Assembly (NCBI RefSeq): GCF_900109465.1 | Contig: NZ_FOAZ01000008.1 | Location: 62,001-126,000, forward strand | Direction: 5' to 3' | Source of the DNA: Streptacidiphilus jiangxiensis | GTDB lineage: Bacteria > Actinomycetota > Actinomycetes > Streptomycetales > Streptomycetaceae | DNA: 64,000 nt | Translations under genes and position numbers: made by a program | Part shown: positions 17,447 to 26,678 of the stretch, piece by piece | Layout: each line of letters opens with the position of its first letter | Numbering within the stretch: position 1 is the first letter of the stretch | Notes under the pieces: model-generated | Databases searched by the model: none | What the model saw: the letters and a program-made list of their open reading frames with translations, nothing else | What the model was told of the DNA's origin: nothing

Positions 17447-19172
17447 TCCTTGCCAGGTCCAGCATCTTGCCGACGCCGCCGTCCAGCACCGTGCGTCCTG
17501 CGGCCAGGGCGAAGCCCTTGAGCTGGGTGGCGGTGATGGTCGGCGGGAGGGAGAGGGCGTTCGGGTCGGTGACCACGTCGATCAGGGCCGGGCCCGGGAC
17601 GGCGAAGGCCTCGCTCAGGGCGTCGCGGACGGCGGAGGGCTCGGTGACGCGGATGCCGTGGACGCCGCAGGCGCGGGCGATGGCGGCGTAGTCGACGTCG
17701 CCGTTGTCGATCTCGTACTCCGGGTAGCCGCTGACCATCATCTCCAGCTTGATCATGCCGAGCGCGCCGTTGTTGAAGACCACCACCTTCACCGGCGCCC
17801 GCCGGCCGTACTTCGCCAGCGTCAGCAACTCGCCCATCAGCATGCCGAGCCCTCCGTCGCCGGAGAGGGCGACCACCTGGCGGCCGGGGTGGGCCAGCTG
17901 CGCGCCGATCGCGTGCGGCAGGGCGTTCGCCATCGAGCCGTGCAGGAAGGAGCCGATGACGCGGCGACGGCCGTTCGGGGTGAGGTAGCGGGCGGCCCAG
18001 ACGTTGTTCATGCCCGTGTCCACGGTGAAGACCGCGTCGTCCGCGGCCACGTCGTCCAGGATCGCGGCCACGTACTCGGGGTGGATCGGGGTGTGGTGCT
18101 CGATGTTCTTCGTGTAGGCGCCGACCACCCGTTCCAGTGCCGCGCCGTGGCGCCGCAGCATGTCGTCGAGGAACGAGCGGTCGTGACGCTGCTTCAGCAG
18201 CGGCTGCACGGCGCGCAGCGTCGCCGCCACGTCGCCGTGGACGGCCAGGTCCAGGGGCGTGCGGCGGCCGAAGCGCGTCGGGTCGTGGTCGATCTGGACG
18301 GTGTGGCGGCCGGGCAGGAAGGAGTCGTAGGGGAAGTCGGTGCCCAGCAGCAGCACCAGGTCCGCCTCGTGCAGCGCGTCGTGACAGGCGCCGTAGCCGA
18401 GCAGGCCGCTCATGCCCACGTCGTAGGGGTTGTCGAACTGGATCCACTCCTTGCCGCGCAGCGAGTGGCCGATCGGCGCGAGGACCGTCTCCGCCAGCCG
18501 CATCACCTCCGCGTGCGCGCCGCGCACGCCCGCGCCCGCGAACAGCACCGGCTTGCGGGCCGCGTTGATCGCCTCGGCCAGCGCCTCGACCTGGGCCGGC
18601 GCGGGCACCGGCGTCGCCCGCTCGTGCGGCTGCAGGAACGCGCTGCTGCCGGTCGGGTGGGCGACGGGCAGTGCGGCCACGTCGCCGGGGAAGGCCACCA
18701 CGGACACGCCGCTCTGCCCGAGTGCGTGCTGGATCGCGGTGCGCAGCACCCGCGGGAGCTGGGCCGGCGTGCTGATGGTCTCGCAGTAGCCGGAGCAGTC
18801 CGCGAAGACCCTTTCGGGGTGCGTCTCCTGGAAGAAGCCCATGCCGATCTGCGCGGACGGGATGTGCGAGGCGAGGCCGAGCACCGGCACACCGGAGCGG
18901 TGCGCGTCGTACAGGCCCTGGATCAGGTGGGTGTTGCCCGGCCCGCAGGAGCCGGCGCAGACGGCGAGCCGTCCGGTCGTCTCCGCCTCGGCCGCCGCGG
19001 CGAACGCCCCGGCCTCCTCGTTGCGTACGTGGACCCACTCCAGTGCCCCGTCACTGCGCCGGATGGCGTCCACCACGGGGTTCAGGCTGTCGCCGACCAC
19101 CCCGTAGATCCGCTGTACGCCGGCCTGGCGCAGCACGGTGATCATCTGCTCGGCGACCGTGCGGTCGGCCAT
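17418..19172 (-). CDS. poxB: Thiamine-diphosphate pyruvate oxidase/dehydrogenase (quinone)
   Basis: The 584-residue protein starts at the ATG at 19172 with GGAG eight bases upstream; longer readings lack a site. It has the three-domain TPP enzyme layout: PYR domain (1-180; GVVGDSLNPVVDA, and Glu in RNEEAGAFAAAAEA), FAD-binding middle domain (about 190-340), and PP domain with the TPP motif from GDGGLGM to VVFNNGALGM (near 425-460). These features match the PoxB group, which decarboxylates pyruvate to acetate and CO2 and passes electrons to membrane quinone. A generic acetolactate-synthase-like role is less likely because of the GDSLNP and PERVFADC sequences typical of pyruvate oxidases. Convergent with glsA. 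Confidence 0.88.
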   Translation of the reverse strand: MADRTVAEQMITVLRQAGVQRIYGVVGDSLNPVVDAIRRSDGALEWVHVRNEEAGAFAAAAEAETTGRLAVCAGSCGPGNTHLIQGLYDAHRSGVPVLGLASHIPSAQIGMGFFQETHPERVFADCSGYCETISTPAQLPRVLRTAIQHALGQSGVSVVAFPGDVAALPVAHPTGSSAFLQPHERATPVPAPAQVEALAEAINAARKPVLFAGAGVRGAHAEVMRLAETVLAPIGHSLRGKEWIQFDNPYDVGMSGLLGYGACHDALHEADLVLLLGTDFPYDSFLPGRHTVQIDHDPTRFGRRTPLDLAVHGDVAATLRAVQPLLKQRHDRSFLDDMLRRHGAALERVVGAYTKNIEHHTPIHPEYVAAILDDVAADDAVFTVDTGMNNVWAARYLTPNGRRRVIGSFLHGSMANALPHAIGAQLAHPGRQVVALSGDGGLGMLMGELLTLAKYGRRAPVKVVVFNNGALGMIKLEMMVSGYPEYEIDNGDVDYAAIARACGVHGIRVTEPSAVRDALSEAFAVPGPALIDVVTDPNALSLPPTITATQLKGFALAAGRTVLDGGVGKMLDLARSNLRNIPRP

Positions 19173-19290
19173 GGGCTCCGCTCCCTCCGCAGCGCGGACT
19201 GATGCTCGTCCCCCGATCCTCTCCCGCGAGCGGCGGCGCGGCGGGATATTTCGCGAGCGCGTCGCTTGGGCACGGGCGATACTCGCGATC

Positions 19291-20058
19291 ATGGACCACT
19301 CCTCACCTTCCTTCGACGACCTCATCGCCGAGGCGGACGCGGTCTCCGTCGACGGCTGGGACTTCTCCTGGCTCGACGGCCGTGCCACCGAGGAGAGACC
19401 CCCTTGGGGTTACCAGCGGCTGCTGGGCGAGCGCCTGCGCGGCGCCCGGGCGGCGCTCGACATCCAGACCGGCGGCGGCGAGGTCCTCGCGGGCGCCACC
19501 GACAGCTTTCCGCCGACGGCGGTGGCCACCGAGTCCTGGCCGCCCAACCTGGCCAAGGCGACCGCCCTGCTCCACCCGCGCGGCGTCGTGGTCGTCGCCG
19601 ATCCGGACGAACCCCCGCTGCCCTTTGCCGACGGCGCCTTCGACCTGGTCTCCTCCCGACACCCGGCCACCGTCCACTGGGCCGAGATCGCCCGCGTGCT
19701 GGCTCCGGGCGGCACCTACCTCGCCCAGCACGTCGGCCCGGCCACCTCCCTGGAGCTCACCGAGTGGTTCCTCGGCCCCTGGCCGAGTTCCGGCGCGGAC
19801 CGCCACCCGGACGTGGAGACCGCCGAGGCCCGTGCCGCGGGCCTGGAGATCGTCGACCTGCGCACCGCCCGCCTGCGGATGGAGTTCCACGACATCGGCG
19901 CGGTGGTCTACTTCCTGCGCAAGGTGCTGTGGACGGTCCCGGAGTTCTCCGTGGCGAAGTACCGCGACCGGCTGCGCGAGATGGACGCGGCGATCCGCCG
20001 CGACGGCCTCTTCCTGGCCCACTCCACCCGCCACCTCATCGAGGCAAGAAAGCCGTGA
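19291..20058 (+). CDS. SAM-dependent methyltransferase (class I)
   Basis: The 255-residue protein begins at the ATG at 19291, without a strong ribosome site. A Rossmann core begins at LDIQTGGGEVL (motif I, near residue 51), followed by an acidic VVVADPDEPPLPFADGAFDL region (motifs II-III, near 93-112) and the ARVLAPGGTYLAQHVGP segment of methyltransferase family 11. The substrate is unknown. The last codons run straight into a 17-bp terminator stem that starts one base before its TGA stop. It stands alone between the divergent poxB gene and the tRNA. Confidence 0.82.
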   Translation: MDHSSPSFDDLIAEADAVSVDGWDFSWLDGRATEERPPWGYQRLLGERLRGARAALDIQTGGGEVLAGATDSFPPTAVATESWPPNLAKATALLHPRGVVVVADPDEPPLPFADGAFDLVSSRHPATVHWAEIARVLAPGGTYLAQHVGPATSLELTEWFLGPWPSSGADRHPDVETAEARAAGLEIVDLRTARLRMEFHDIGAVVYFLRKVLWTVPEFSVAKYRDRLREMDAAIRRDGLFLAHSTRHLIEARKP

Positions 20059-20093
20059 GGGGCGGTCTTCCTTGTCGGAAGACCGCCCCTCAC
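20055..20093. terminator. Terminator hairpin shared by methyltransferase and tRNA-Pro 1
   Basis: A perfect 17-bp stem (arm GTGAGGGGCGGTCTTCC, 20055-20071 with 20077-20093) has a 5-base loop, TTGTC. It overlaps the methyltransferase stop codon and lies 16 bases after the tRNA 3' end on the minus strand. A near copy follows the second tRNA-Pro at 23792. Confidence 0.8.
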
Positions 20094-20108
20094 CTGCGGT
20101 TTCACCAG

Positions 20109-20182
<74 letters not shown>

Positions 20183-20217
20183 GTGCAACGAGACGTAACT
20201 CTACCCGACCGGTGAGG

Positions 20218-21888
20218 TCACTTCTGCTTGTCGGAGTCCGGGATGCCGTTCTTGGTGGCCAGGGCGTAGGCCTGCTCCACGGTGAGGCCCTGGTAGGCGT
20301 TGGCGGAGGCGGGCATGCCCTCCAGGCGGTAGATGCTGGCCTTGGCGCACTGGACCGTGTCGCCCGCGACCTCGACGGAGGCGTCCTGCGTCGCCTGGCC
20401 GATGTTCGCCGGGGGCTTCGAGCCGGAGGAGCCGCTGCCGCTACCGACCTTCAGATCCGTGCCGACCACCACGTGGACGGTGGTCAGGCCGGGGGTCGCG
20501 GTGAGCGAGGAGTCGGGCAGGCCGAGGGCGGAGGCGACCTGCTGGGCCTCGCGCTTGTAGCGCGGGTCCGAGGCCGAGTACTCGACCTTGCTGGCGCCGG
20601 TCGGCATCGGGGTGTGCTCGACGATCGAGTTGGAGTAGCCCTTGCCGGCCAGCTCGGTCTGCACGGCCGCGGCGCGCCCCGAGATGCCGGTGCCGTTGAA
20701 GACGTGCACCTCGACGGTCGAGGGGTCGATCGTCTGCGCGGCCGAGGGGGTGGCCCCGGCGGTGGGCTTGGACGAGGACGAACCCGGGGTCAGCGACTGG
20801 TCGTTGGCGATCGCGTCGAACAGCTGCTGCGCATTCGGCTTCGGCACCAGCCAGGCGCTCGGCCGGTACGGGTCCTGGTCGTACGGCATGGTCGTGAAGG
20901 TGATCCGGTTGCTCGGGATGCCGCCCAGGGTGTTGGCGAGGCTGATCAGCTTGGTGACGCCGCTGAGGCCGTCGTCCACCTGGAACGCCTTGGAGCCCGC
21001 CTCGGCCAGGCTGTAGACGTTGGTGGGGTCGGCCAGCGTGCTGGCGCTCTTCATCTTGTGGATCAGCGCGCTGAGGAAGATGTGCTGGGTTGCGGCGCGG
21101 TCGGTGTCGCTGGCGCCGCCGAAGGCGTGGCGGGTGCGCAGGAACTCCAGCGCGCCCTGGCCGACCAGGGTGTGCTTGCCGGCGGGCAGCTTGAGGTGGG
21201 AGCCCGGGTCGTAGACGTTGTGGTCGGTGCAGACGTCGACGCCTCCGACGGCGTCGGACATGTTCACCACGCCGTCGAAGTCGACCATCATGAAGTGGTC
21301 GATGTGGATCCCGGTCAGGTTGTTGACCGCGGACACCGTGCAACCGGGGCCGTAGTTCAGGCTGTTGGTGATCTGGTCGTGCGTGGGGAAGTGGTACGTC
21401 TTCCCGTTCTGCGTGCAGTCCGGCATCGATGTGTCGGTGTCGCGCGGGATGCTCATCACGGTGGCGTTCTGGTGGTCCGCCGAGACGTGCAGCAGCATCT
21501 CCACATCGGCGTGCGGCAGCGAGTCGTCCTGCCCGCCGAGCGAGGCGTTCCCGCCGAGGCGGGTGTCCGAGCCGATGATCATGATGTTCATCGCGCCGGG
21601 GATGACCGCGCCCTTCTGCGGCGAGGAGCCGGTGTCCAGGGCGCTGTGCTTGATGTTGCTGTCCAGCTGGTAGATCCACGCGCACCCGGCGGCGGCCACC
21701 AGCACCACGAAGGCGCTGACGCCCATGGCTATTCGCTTCGCCCGCTTGCGGCGCTTGGCGCTGCCGCCCCTCGAGCCGCCACCGTTCGAGTCGCGGCGCC
21801 CGGTCCCGTGGCCGCCCCCACCTGTCCCGGGAGTCGGCGGGCCGTAAGCGGCTCGGCCGTCACCGAGGGAGTCAACGGGAGATGTCAT
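20218..21888 (-). CDS. LytR-CpsA-Psr (LCP) family protein with LytR_C domain, paralog A
   Basis: The 556-residue membrane protein starts at the ATG at 21888. A Gly/Arg-rich cytoplasmic head (1-55) precedes one membrane helix (about 54-74). The extracellular LCP catalytic domain covers about 95-265, with MNIMIIGSDTR, MSIPRDTDT and the phosphate-binding RTRHAF. A LytR_C domain follows at about 385-470 (VEVHVFNGTGISGRAAAVQ). LCP enzymes move undecaprenyl-linked wall polymers, such as teichoic acids or arabinogalactan-like glycans, onto peptidoglycan. The gene lies 36 bases upstream of tRNA-Pro in the same direction. It is followed on the promoter side by a second, very similar LCP gene, so the pair arose by tandem duplication. 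Confidence 0.92.
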   Translation of the reverse strand: MTSPVDSLGDGRAAYGPPTPGTGGGGHGTGRRDSNGGGSRGGSAKRRKRAKRIAMGVSAFVVLVAAAGCAWIYQLDSNIKHSALDTGSSPQKGAVIPGAMNIMIIGSDTRLGGNASLGGQDDSLPHADVEMLLHVSADHQNATVMSIPRDTDTSMPDCTQNGKTYHFPTHDQITNSLNYGPGCTVSAVNNLTGIHIDHFMMVDFDGVVNMSDAVGGVDVCTDHNVYDPGSHLKLPAGKHTLVGQGALEFLRTRHAFGGASDTDRAATQHIFLSALIHKMKSASTLADPTNVYSLAEAGSKAFQVDDGLSGVTKLISLANTLGGIPSNRITFTTMPYDQDPYRPSAWLVPKPNAQQLFDAIANDQSLTPGSSSSKPTAGATPSAAQTIDPSTVEVHVFNGTGISGRAAAVQTELAGKGYSNSIVEHTPMPTGASKVEYSASDPRYKREAQQVASALGLPDSSLTATPGLTTVHVVVGTDLKVGSGSGSSGSKPPANIGQATQDASVEVAGDTVQCAKASIYRLEGMPASANAYQGLTVEQAYALATKNGIPDSDKQK

Positions 21889-22026
21889 GGCGGGCGCGCT
21901 CCTTGCCGCAGAGGTTCAGAAGCGATCGGATAGTCGCTTCCTTCGCTCAAGAGACGCTGTGAGCACGGCAGTCGGTTTCACCCCGGCAGCCCCCGTGGGG
22001 GAACCGGGGCTCACCACCCCCTGCTC

Positions 22027-23667
22027 CTACTTCTGCTTGTCGGAGTCCGGGATGCCGTTCTTGGTGGCCAGCGCGTAGGCCTGCTCCACGGTGAGGCCCT
22101 GGTAGGCCGCCGCGGAGGCCGGGAGGCCGCCCAGCGGGAACGGGCTGGCCTGGGCGCACTTGACCGTGTCGCCGGCGATCTCGGCGGAGGCGCCCTGCGT
22201 CGCCTGGCCGATGTTGGCCGACGGCTTCGGGGCCGCCGAGCCGCTGCCGCTGCCGACCTTCAGGTCCGAGCCGACCACCACATGGACGGTGGTCAGGCCC
22301 GGCGTCACGGTGAGCGAGGAGGACGGCAGGCCCAGTGCGCTCGCCACCTGCTGCGCCTCGCGCTTGTACTGCGGGTCCGAGGCCGAGTACTCGACCTTGC
22401 TCGAGCTCACCGACATCGCGGTGTGCTCGACGATCGAGTTGGAGTAGCCCTTTCCGGCCAGCTCGGTCTGCACGGCCGCGGCCCGTCCGGGGACGCCGGT
22501 GCCGTTGAAGACGTGCACCTCGATGCTCGACGGGTCCACCGCCGCGCTCGCCGAGGCGGAGGCGCCCGCCGTGGGCTTGGTGGAGGAGCCACCGGACAGC
22601 GACTGGTCGTTGGCGATCGCGTTGAAGAGCTGCTGCGCGTTCGGGGCCGGCGCCAGCCAGGCGTTCGGGTTGTACGGGTCGTTGATCGCGGGCATGGTCA
22701 CGAAGGTGATGTGGCTCGTGGGGATGCCTGCGAGGGTGTTGGCCAGGCTGATCAGCTTGGTGATGCTGTTGAGGCCGTTGTCCACCTGGAACGCCCTGGT
22801 GGCGGCCTCGGCGAGGCTGTAGACGTTGGTCGGGTCCGCCAGCGTGCTGGCGCTCTTCATCTTGTGCATCAGCGCACTGAGGAAGATGTGCTGCGTCACC
22901 GTGCGGTCGATGTCGCTCGCGTTGCCGAACGCGTGGCGGGTGCGCAGGAACTCCAGCGCGCCCTGGCCGACCAGGGTGTGGGAGCCGGCGCTCAGCTTGA
23001 GGTGGGAGCCCGGGTCGTAGACGTTGTGGGTGGTGCAGACGTCGACGCCGCCGACGGCGTCGGACATGTTCACCACGCCGTCGAAGTCGACCACCATGAA
23101 GTGGTCGATGTGGACGCCGGTGAGCGCGTTGACCGCGGACACCGTGCAGCCCGGACCGTAGTTCAGGCTGTTGGTGATCTGGTCGTGCGCGCCGAAGTGG
23201 TACGTCTTCCCGTTCTGCGTGCAGTCCGGGATCTGCGTGTCGGTGTCGCGCGGGATGCTCATCACGGTGGCGTTCTGGTGGTCCGCCGAGACGTGCAGCA
23301 GCATCTCCACGTCGGCGTGCGGCAGCGAGTTGTCCTGCCCGCCGAGGGAGGCGTTGCCGCCGATGCGCGTGTCCGAGCCGATCAGCATGATGTTGATCGC
23401 GCCGGGGATCACGGCGCCCTTCTGCGGCGAGGAGCCGGTGTCCAGGGCGCTGTGCTTGATGTTGCTGTCCAGCTGGTAGACCCACGCGCAGCCCGCCGCG
23501 GCCACCAGCACCACGAAGGCGCTGACGCCCATGGCTATTCGCTTGCCGCGCTTCTTCGGCTTCGTCTTGCGGCGCCCCGTCGGGACGGCTCCTGCCGGAG
23601 CCGACTTGCCACGCCCGGCCCGACGTGCCGCAGCGCGGCCGCCGAACGACTCTTCGGGTGGTGTCAT
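22027..23667 (-). CDS. LytR-CpsA-Psr (LCP) family protein with LytR_C domain, paralog B
   Basis: The 546-residue protein starts at the ATG at 23667 with GGAGT upstream. It is collinear with paralog A across its whole length: same membrane helix (KRIAMGVSAFVVLVAAAG), same LCP core (INIMLIGSDTR, SIPRDTDTQ, RTRHAFGNASD) and same C-terminal NGIPDSDKQK. The differences cluster in the Arg/Gly-rich head and in the linker before LytR_C (residues about 355-385), where A has TPGSSSSKPTAGATPSAAQ and B has SGGSSTKPTAGASASAS. The two may work on different polymers or back each other up. The 138-bp gap to paralog A contains GGAACCGG..CCCGG-rich sequence but no clear terminator, so cotranscription is possible. 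Confidence 0.92.
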   Translation of the reverse strand: MTPPEESFGGRAAARRAGRGKSAPAGAVPTGRRKTKPKKRGKRIAMGVSAFVVLVAAAGCAWVYQLDSNIKHSALDTGSSPQKGAVIPGAINIMLIGSDTRIGGNASLGGQDNSLPHADVEMLLHVSADHQNATVMSIPRDTDTQIPDCTQNGKTYHFGAHDQITNSLNYGPGCTVSAVNALTGVHIDHFMVVDFDGVVNMSDAVGGVDVCTTHNVYDPGSHLKLSAGSHTLVGQGALEFLRTRHAFGNASDIDRTVTQHIFLSALMHKMKSASTLADPTNVYSLAEAATRAFQVDNGLNSITKLISLANTLAGIPTSHITFVTMPAINDPYNPNAWLAPAPNAQQLFNAIANDQSLSGGSSTKPTAGASASASAAVDPSSIEVHVFNGTGVPGRAAAVQTELAGKGYSNSIVEHTAMSVSSSKVEYSASDPQYKREAQQVASALGLPSSSLTVTPGLTTVHVVVGSDLKVGSGSGSAAPKPSANIGQATQGASAEIAGDTVKCAQASPFPLGGLPASAAAYQGLTVEQAYALATKNGIPDSDKQK

Positions 23668-23791
23668 GTCGGCCCCACTCCTTGCAGCAGAAAGTCATCA
23701 CGTGATCGGATCCCGAGATACTAGTGCTGCCTCGTGAGGATTCGGCCAGGGGGACTGCCAGCTCTTATCTCGTTCTTGCCCGCACATACAG

Positions 23792-23830
23792 GTGAGGGGC
23801 GGCTCTCCTCAACGGAAAGCCGCCCCTCAC
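23792..23830 (-). terminator. Hairpin after tRNA-Pro 2
   Basis: Arm GTGAGGGGCGGCTCTCC (23792-23808) pairs with 23814-23830 with one mismatch; the loop is TCAAC. It lies 15 bases beyond the 3' end of the second tRNA-Pro and is a diverged copy of the hairpin at 20055-20093. Confidence 0.75.
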
Positions 23831-23845
23831 CTTCGGTTTCACCAG

Positions 23846-23919
<74 letters not shown>

Positions 23920-24018
23920 GTGCAACAAGGATTACTCTAGCGGACCACCTGCCCAGGAACGAAATCCGATTCCGTGGGCCATGCCGTCACGGCATCACCG
24001 AGCTCCTAAGATGGACGC

Positions 24019-25029
24019 ATGTCCGAGCTGCGTCGCCTGCGTTACTTCCTGGCCGTCGCCGAGGAACGGAACTACACCCGTGCCGCGGAGCGCCTGCACA
24101 TCGCGCAGCCGGCGCTGAGCCGCCAGGTGCGGGAACTGGAGCGGGAGCTCGGGGTCGAGCTGCTGGCGCGCACCACGCACAAGGTCGAGCCCACCGAGGC
24201 CGGACGCATGCTGCTGGAGCGCGGCCCCGCGCTGCTGGAGGCGGCGGAGAGCCTGTGGCGCGGGGTCCGCGAGTTCGCGGACGGCCGGATGGGCAGCGTC
24301 AGCCTCGGCTACGGCATGAGCGCCGGGTACGAGACGGCACCGCAGCTGCTGCGCGCGATGGGCGAGGAGGCCCCCGGCATCGAGGTCTCGGCCCGGGTGA
24401 TGGCCTTCGCCGACATCATCGACTCCGTCGCCGCCCGCACCCTGGACGTGGGTCTGGTCCGCTCCGCGCAGCCGGAGACGCTGCCGGACGACGTCGAGCT
24501 CACCCTGCTGCGCAGGGAACGCCAGGGCGTCGTGATCAGCCGCGAGCACCCGCTGGCCGCGAGCGGCGCCGAGTCGGTCGACCCCGCCGCGCTGGACGGC
24601 CTCAAGCTGCTGCTGCACCCCCGCGCGCACAACCCCGGCCACTACGACGAGATCATGGAGATCTGCGCCCGGGCGGGTGCGAAGCCCGAGGTCCTCTACC
24701 GCGGCCTCGACTTCGACGCCTCCTACACCCCGGTCGCCTCCGGATCGGCCGTGACGATGGTCGGCTACAGCGGCCGCATCGGCCTGCCCAGCGGCCTGCT
24801 CTGGCTGCCGGTGACACCCCCGGCGTTCATCGAGGTGCACCTGGTCACCCGCCGCGTGAACCACTCGCCGGCGGTGAACCGCCTGCTGCGCGTGGCCGAG
24901 CAGACGTCCCGCCAGCAGGGCTGGCTCACGGGCGCGTTGGAGGAGCCGGTCGCCGGCGTCCGCAACCGCCGCACCCTGCCGCTCGACGGCGCGGACATCG
25001 GCGCGATCGACGGGGCGTACGAGGTCTAG
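24019..25029 (+). CDS. LysR-family transcriptional regulator
   Basis: The 336-residue protein has an N-terminal winged helix-turn-helix (1-62: MSELRRLRYFLAVAEERNYT, then AERLHIAQPALSRQVRELE) and a periplasmic-binding-protein-like effector domain from about residue 90. The effector domain keeps VSLGYGMSAGYETAPQLL and VVISREHPLAA. The usual LysR target is a divergent neighbour, but here the upstream neighbour is tRNA-Pro, and the convergent gene 9 bp downstream is a phosphoesterase, so its regulon is not evident. The C-terminal 30 residues (PLDGADIGAIDGAYEV) extend past the usual domain end. Effector unknown. Confidence 0.9.
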   Translation: MSELRRLRYFLAVAEERNYTRAAERLHIAQPALSRQVRELERELGVELLARTTHKVEPTEAGRMLLERGPALLEAAESLWRGVREFADGRMGSVSLGYGMSAGYETAPQLLRAMGEEAPGIEVSARVMAFADIIDSVAARTLDVGLVRSAQPETLPDDVELTLLRRERQGVVISREHPLAASGAESVDPAALDGLKLLLHPRAHNPGHYDEIMEICARAGAKPEVLYRGLDFDASYTPVASGSAVTMVGYSGRIGLPSGLLWLPVTPPAFIEVHLVTRRVNHSPAVNRLLRVAEQTSRQQGWLTGALEEPVAGVRNRRTLPLDGADIGAIDGAYEV

Positions 25030-25038
25030 CAGACGGCC

Positions 25039-25998
25039 CTAGTCCCGGGCCCGCGGCGTGAGCGTGAGCAGCGTCGCCTCCGGGGGGCAGGCGAAGCGGA
25101 CGGGGGTGTAGCGGTTGGTGCCGCAGCCCGCGGAGACGTGGAGGAAGCTGCGGCGGCCGCCCGCCGCGTGCGTGGAGAGGCCCTTGACCCGCTTGCGGTC
25201 GATGTCGCAGTTGGTGACCAGCGCCCCGTAGAAGGGCAGGCACAGCTGGCCGCCGTGGGTGTGCCCGGCGAGGATCAGCGGGTAGTTGTCCGCGGTGAAC
25301 GCGTCCAGGACGCGCAGGTAGGGGGCGTGCACCACGCCGAAGGAGAGGTCCGCCTCGGGCGACGGGCCGCCGGCCACCTCGGCGTAGCGGTCCCGGCGGA
25401 TGTGCGGGTCGTCCAGACCCGTCAGCTCCAGCTCCAGGTCGTTGACCTTCAGCGTGCCGCGGCGGTTGGTCAGGTCCAGCCAGCCCGCCGCGTCGAAGCC
25501 GTCGCGCAGGTCCGTCCACGGGTTGTGGATCGCGCCCTTGACGCCGCGCCGCGCCGAGCCGTCGGCGTTGTTCATGCCGTGGTTGCCGCTGACCATCGCG
25601 GACAGGTAGCGCGTCGGGCTCTTCGGCTGAGGGCCGTAGTAGTCGTTGGAGCCGAAGACGTACGCGCCGGGAAAGTCCATCAGCGGGCCGAGCGCGTCGA
25701 GGGTCTGCGGGACCGCATCCGGGTCGGACAGGTTGTCGCCGGTGTTGATCACCAGATCGGGGCGGAGCGCCGCCAGGCCGCCCAGCCACACCTGCTTCTT
25801 GCGTTGGCCGTTCACCATGTGGATGTCGGAGACCTGGAGCACCCGCATCGGCTTCGCGCCCGGGGGCAGCACCGGCACCTCCACGCGGCGCAGCCGGAAC
25901 GAGCGCACCTCGTAGCCGGCGGCGTAGCCGACGCAGACCGCGCCGACGGCGGCGGTGACTCCAAGGGCCTTCAGCGGAGCGGCGTATCGGGTGCGCAT
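25039..25998 (-). CDS. Metallophosphoesterase (YkuE/calcineurin-like)
   Basis: The protein has 319 residues from the ATG at 25998; an in-frame ATG 18 codons earlier would put a Cys/His-rich tail before the membrane segment and is less likely. An N-terminal helix (about 6-30) anchors the protein. The dinuclear-metal motifs follow in order: SDIHMVNG (DxH), NTGDNLSD (GDxx), VSGNHGMN (GNHD-type, with Gly for Asp) and LAGHTHGGQL (GHxH). Members of this group hydrolyse phosphodiesters or phospholipid-linked substrates at the membrane. In other streptomycetes, from memory, the same gene lies beside the yqeY-type and PBP genes, as here. Confidence 0.88.
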   Translation of the reverse strand: MRTRYAAPLKALGVTAAVGAVCVGYAAGYEVRSFRLRRVEVPVLPPGAKPMRVLQVSDIHMVNGQRKKQVWLGGLAALRPDLVINTGDNLSDPDAVPQTLDALGPLMDFPGAYVFGSNDYYGPQPKSPTRYLSAMVSGNHGMNNADGSARRGVKGAIHNPWTDLRDGFDAAGWLDLTNRRGTLKVNDLELELTGLDDPHIRRDRYAEVAGGPSPEADLSFGVVHAPYLRVLDAFTADNYPLILAGHTHGGQLCLPFYGALVTNCDIDRKRVKGLSTHAAGGRRSFLHVSAGCGTNRYTPVRFACPPEATLLTLTPRARD

Positions 25999-26107
25999 CC
26001 GTCCATGGTGGCAGACGCCGCAGGAGACCTCGTACGACGGGGGCGGGATCATGGACCGGCGAGGTTAATCCGGGCGCCGAGCTGCGCACAGGTGTCAGAC
26101 TTGCGGC

Positions 26108-26575
26108 ATGACCACCACGCTCAAGCAGCAGCTGCAGGAGGACCTCACCGCCGCCATTCGCGCCCGTGACGACCTCCGCTCCGGCACGATCCGGCTGACC
26201 CTCGCCGCCATCACCAAGGAGGAGGTGGCCGGCAAGACCGCGCGCGAGCTCAGCGACGAGGAGGTCCTGCAGGTCATCACCCGCGAGGCGAAGAAGCGGC
26301 GCGAGGCCGCCGAGGCGTTCGAGCAGGGCGGCCGCGCCGAGTCGGCGGCCCGCGAGCGGGCGGAGGGCGTGCTGCTCGCCGAGTACCTGCCCCGGCAGCT
26401 GAGCGACGAGGAGCTCACCACGATCGTCACCGCCGCGGTGGCCGAGGCGAAGGCCGCCGGAGCCGAGGGGCCGAAGGCGATGGGCGCGATCATGAAGATC
26501 GTGAACCCCAAGGTCAAGGGCCTCGCGGAGGGCGGCCGGGTCGCCGCCGCCGTGAAGCAGGCCCTGGCCGGCTGA
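26108..26575 (+). CDS. GatB/YqeY domain-containing protein
   Basis: The 155-residue cytoplasmic protein consists of a YqeY-type helical domain: TLKQQLQEDLTAAIRARD, KRREAAEAFEQGGR, and a C-terminal GAIMKIVNPKVKGLAEGGRVAAAV. The same fold forms the tail of GatB in tRNA-dependent amidotransferases; free-standing YqeY proteins are tied to tRNA amidation or quality control by homology only. It is divergent from the metallophosphoesterase gene (109 bp from that start) and convergent with the PBP gene, with a perfect 21-bp terminator between. Confidence 0.92.
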   Translation: MTTTLKQQLQEDLTAAIRARDDLRSGTIRLTLAAITKEEVAGKTARELSDEEVLQVITREAKKRREAAEAFEQGGRAESAARERAEGVLLAEYLPRQLSDEELTTIVTAAVAEAKAAGAEGPKAMGAIMKIVNPKVKGLAEGGRVAAAVKQALAG

Positions 26576-26597
26576 GCAGCCCGAACGACCGAAGCGC

Positions 26598-26647
26598 CGA
26601 GGGGCGCGGCACTCTGCGACTCGATCCGCAGAGTGCCGCGCCCCTCG
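26598..26647. terminator. Bidirectional terminator between yqeY-type gene and PBP gene
   Basis: A perfect 21-bp stem (26598-26618 with 26627-26647; arm begins CGAGGGGCGCGGCACTC) has an 8-base loop, ACTCGATC. It lies 22 bases after one stop and 31 bases before the other, between convergent genes. Confidence 0.85.
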
Positions 26648-26678
26648 CGCGTCAGTGGCGTCGCCGACGTCGGCGGCG

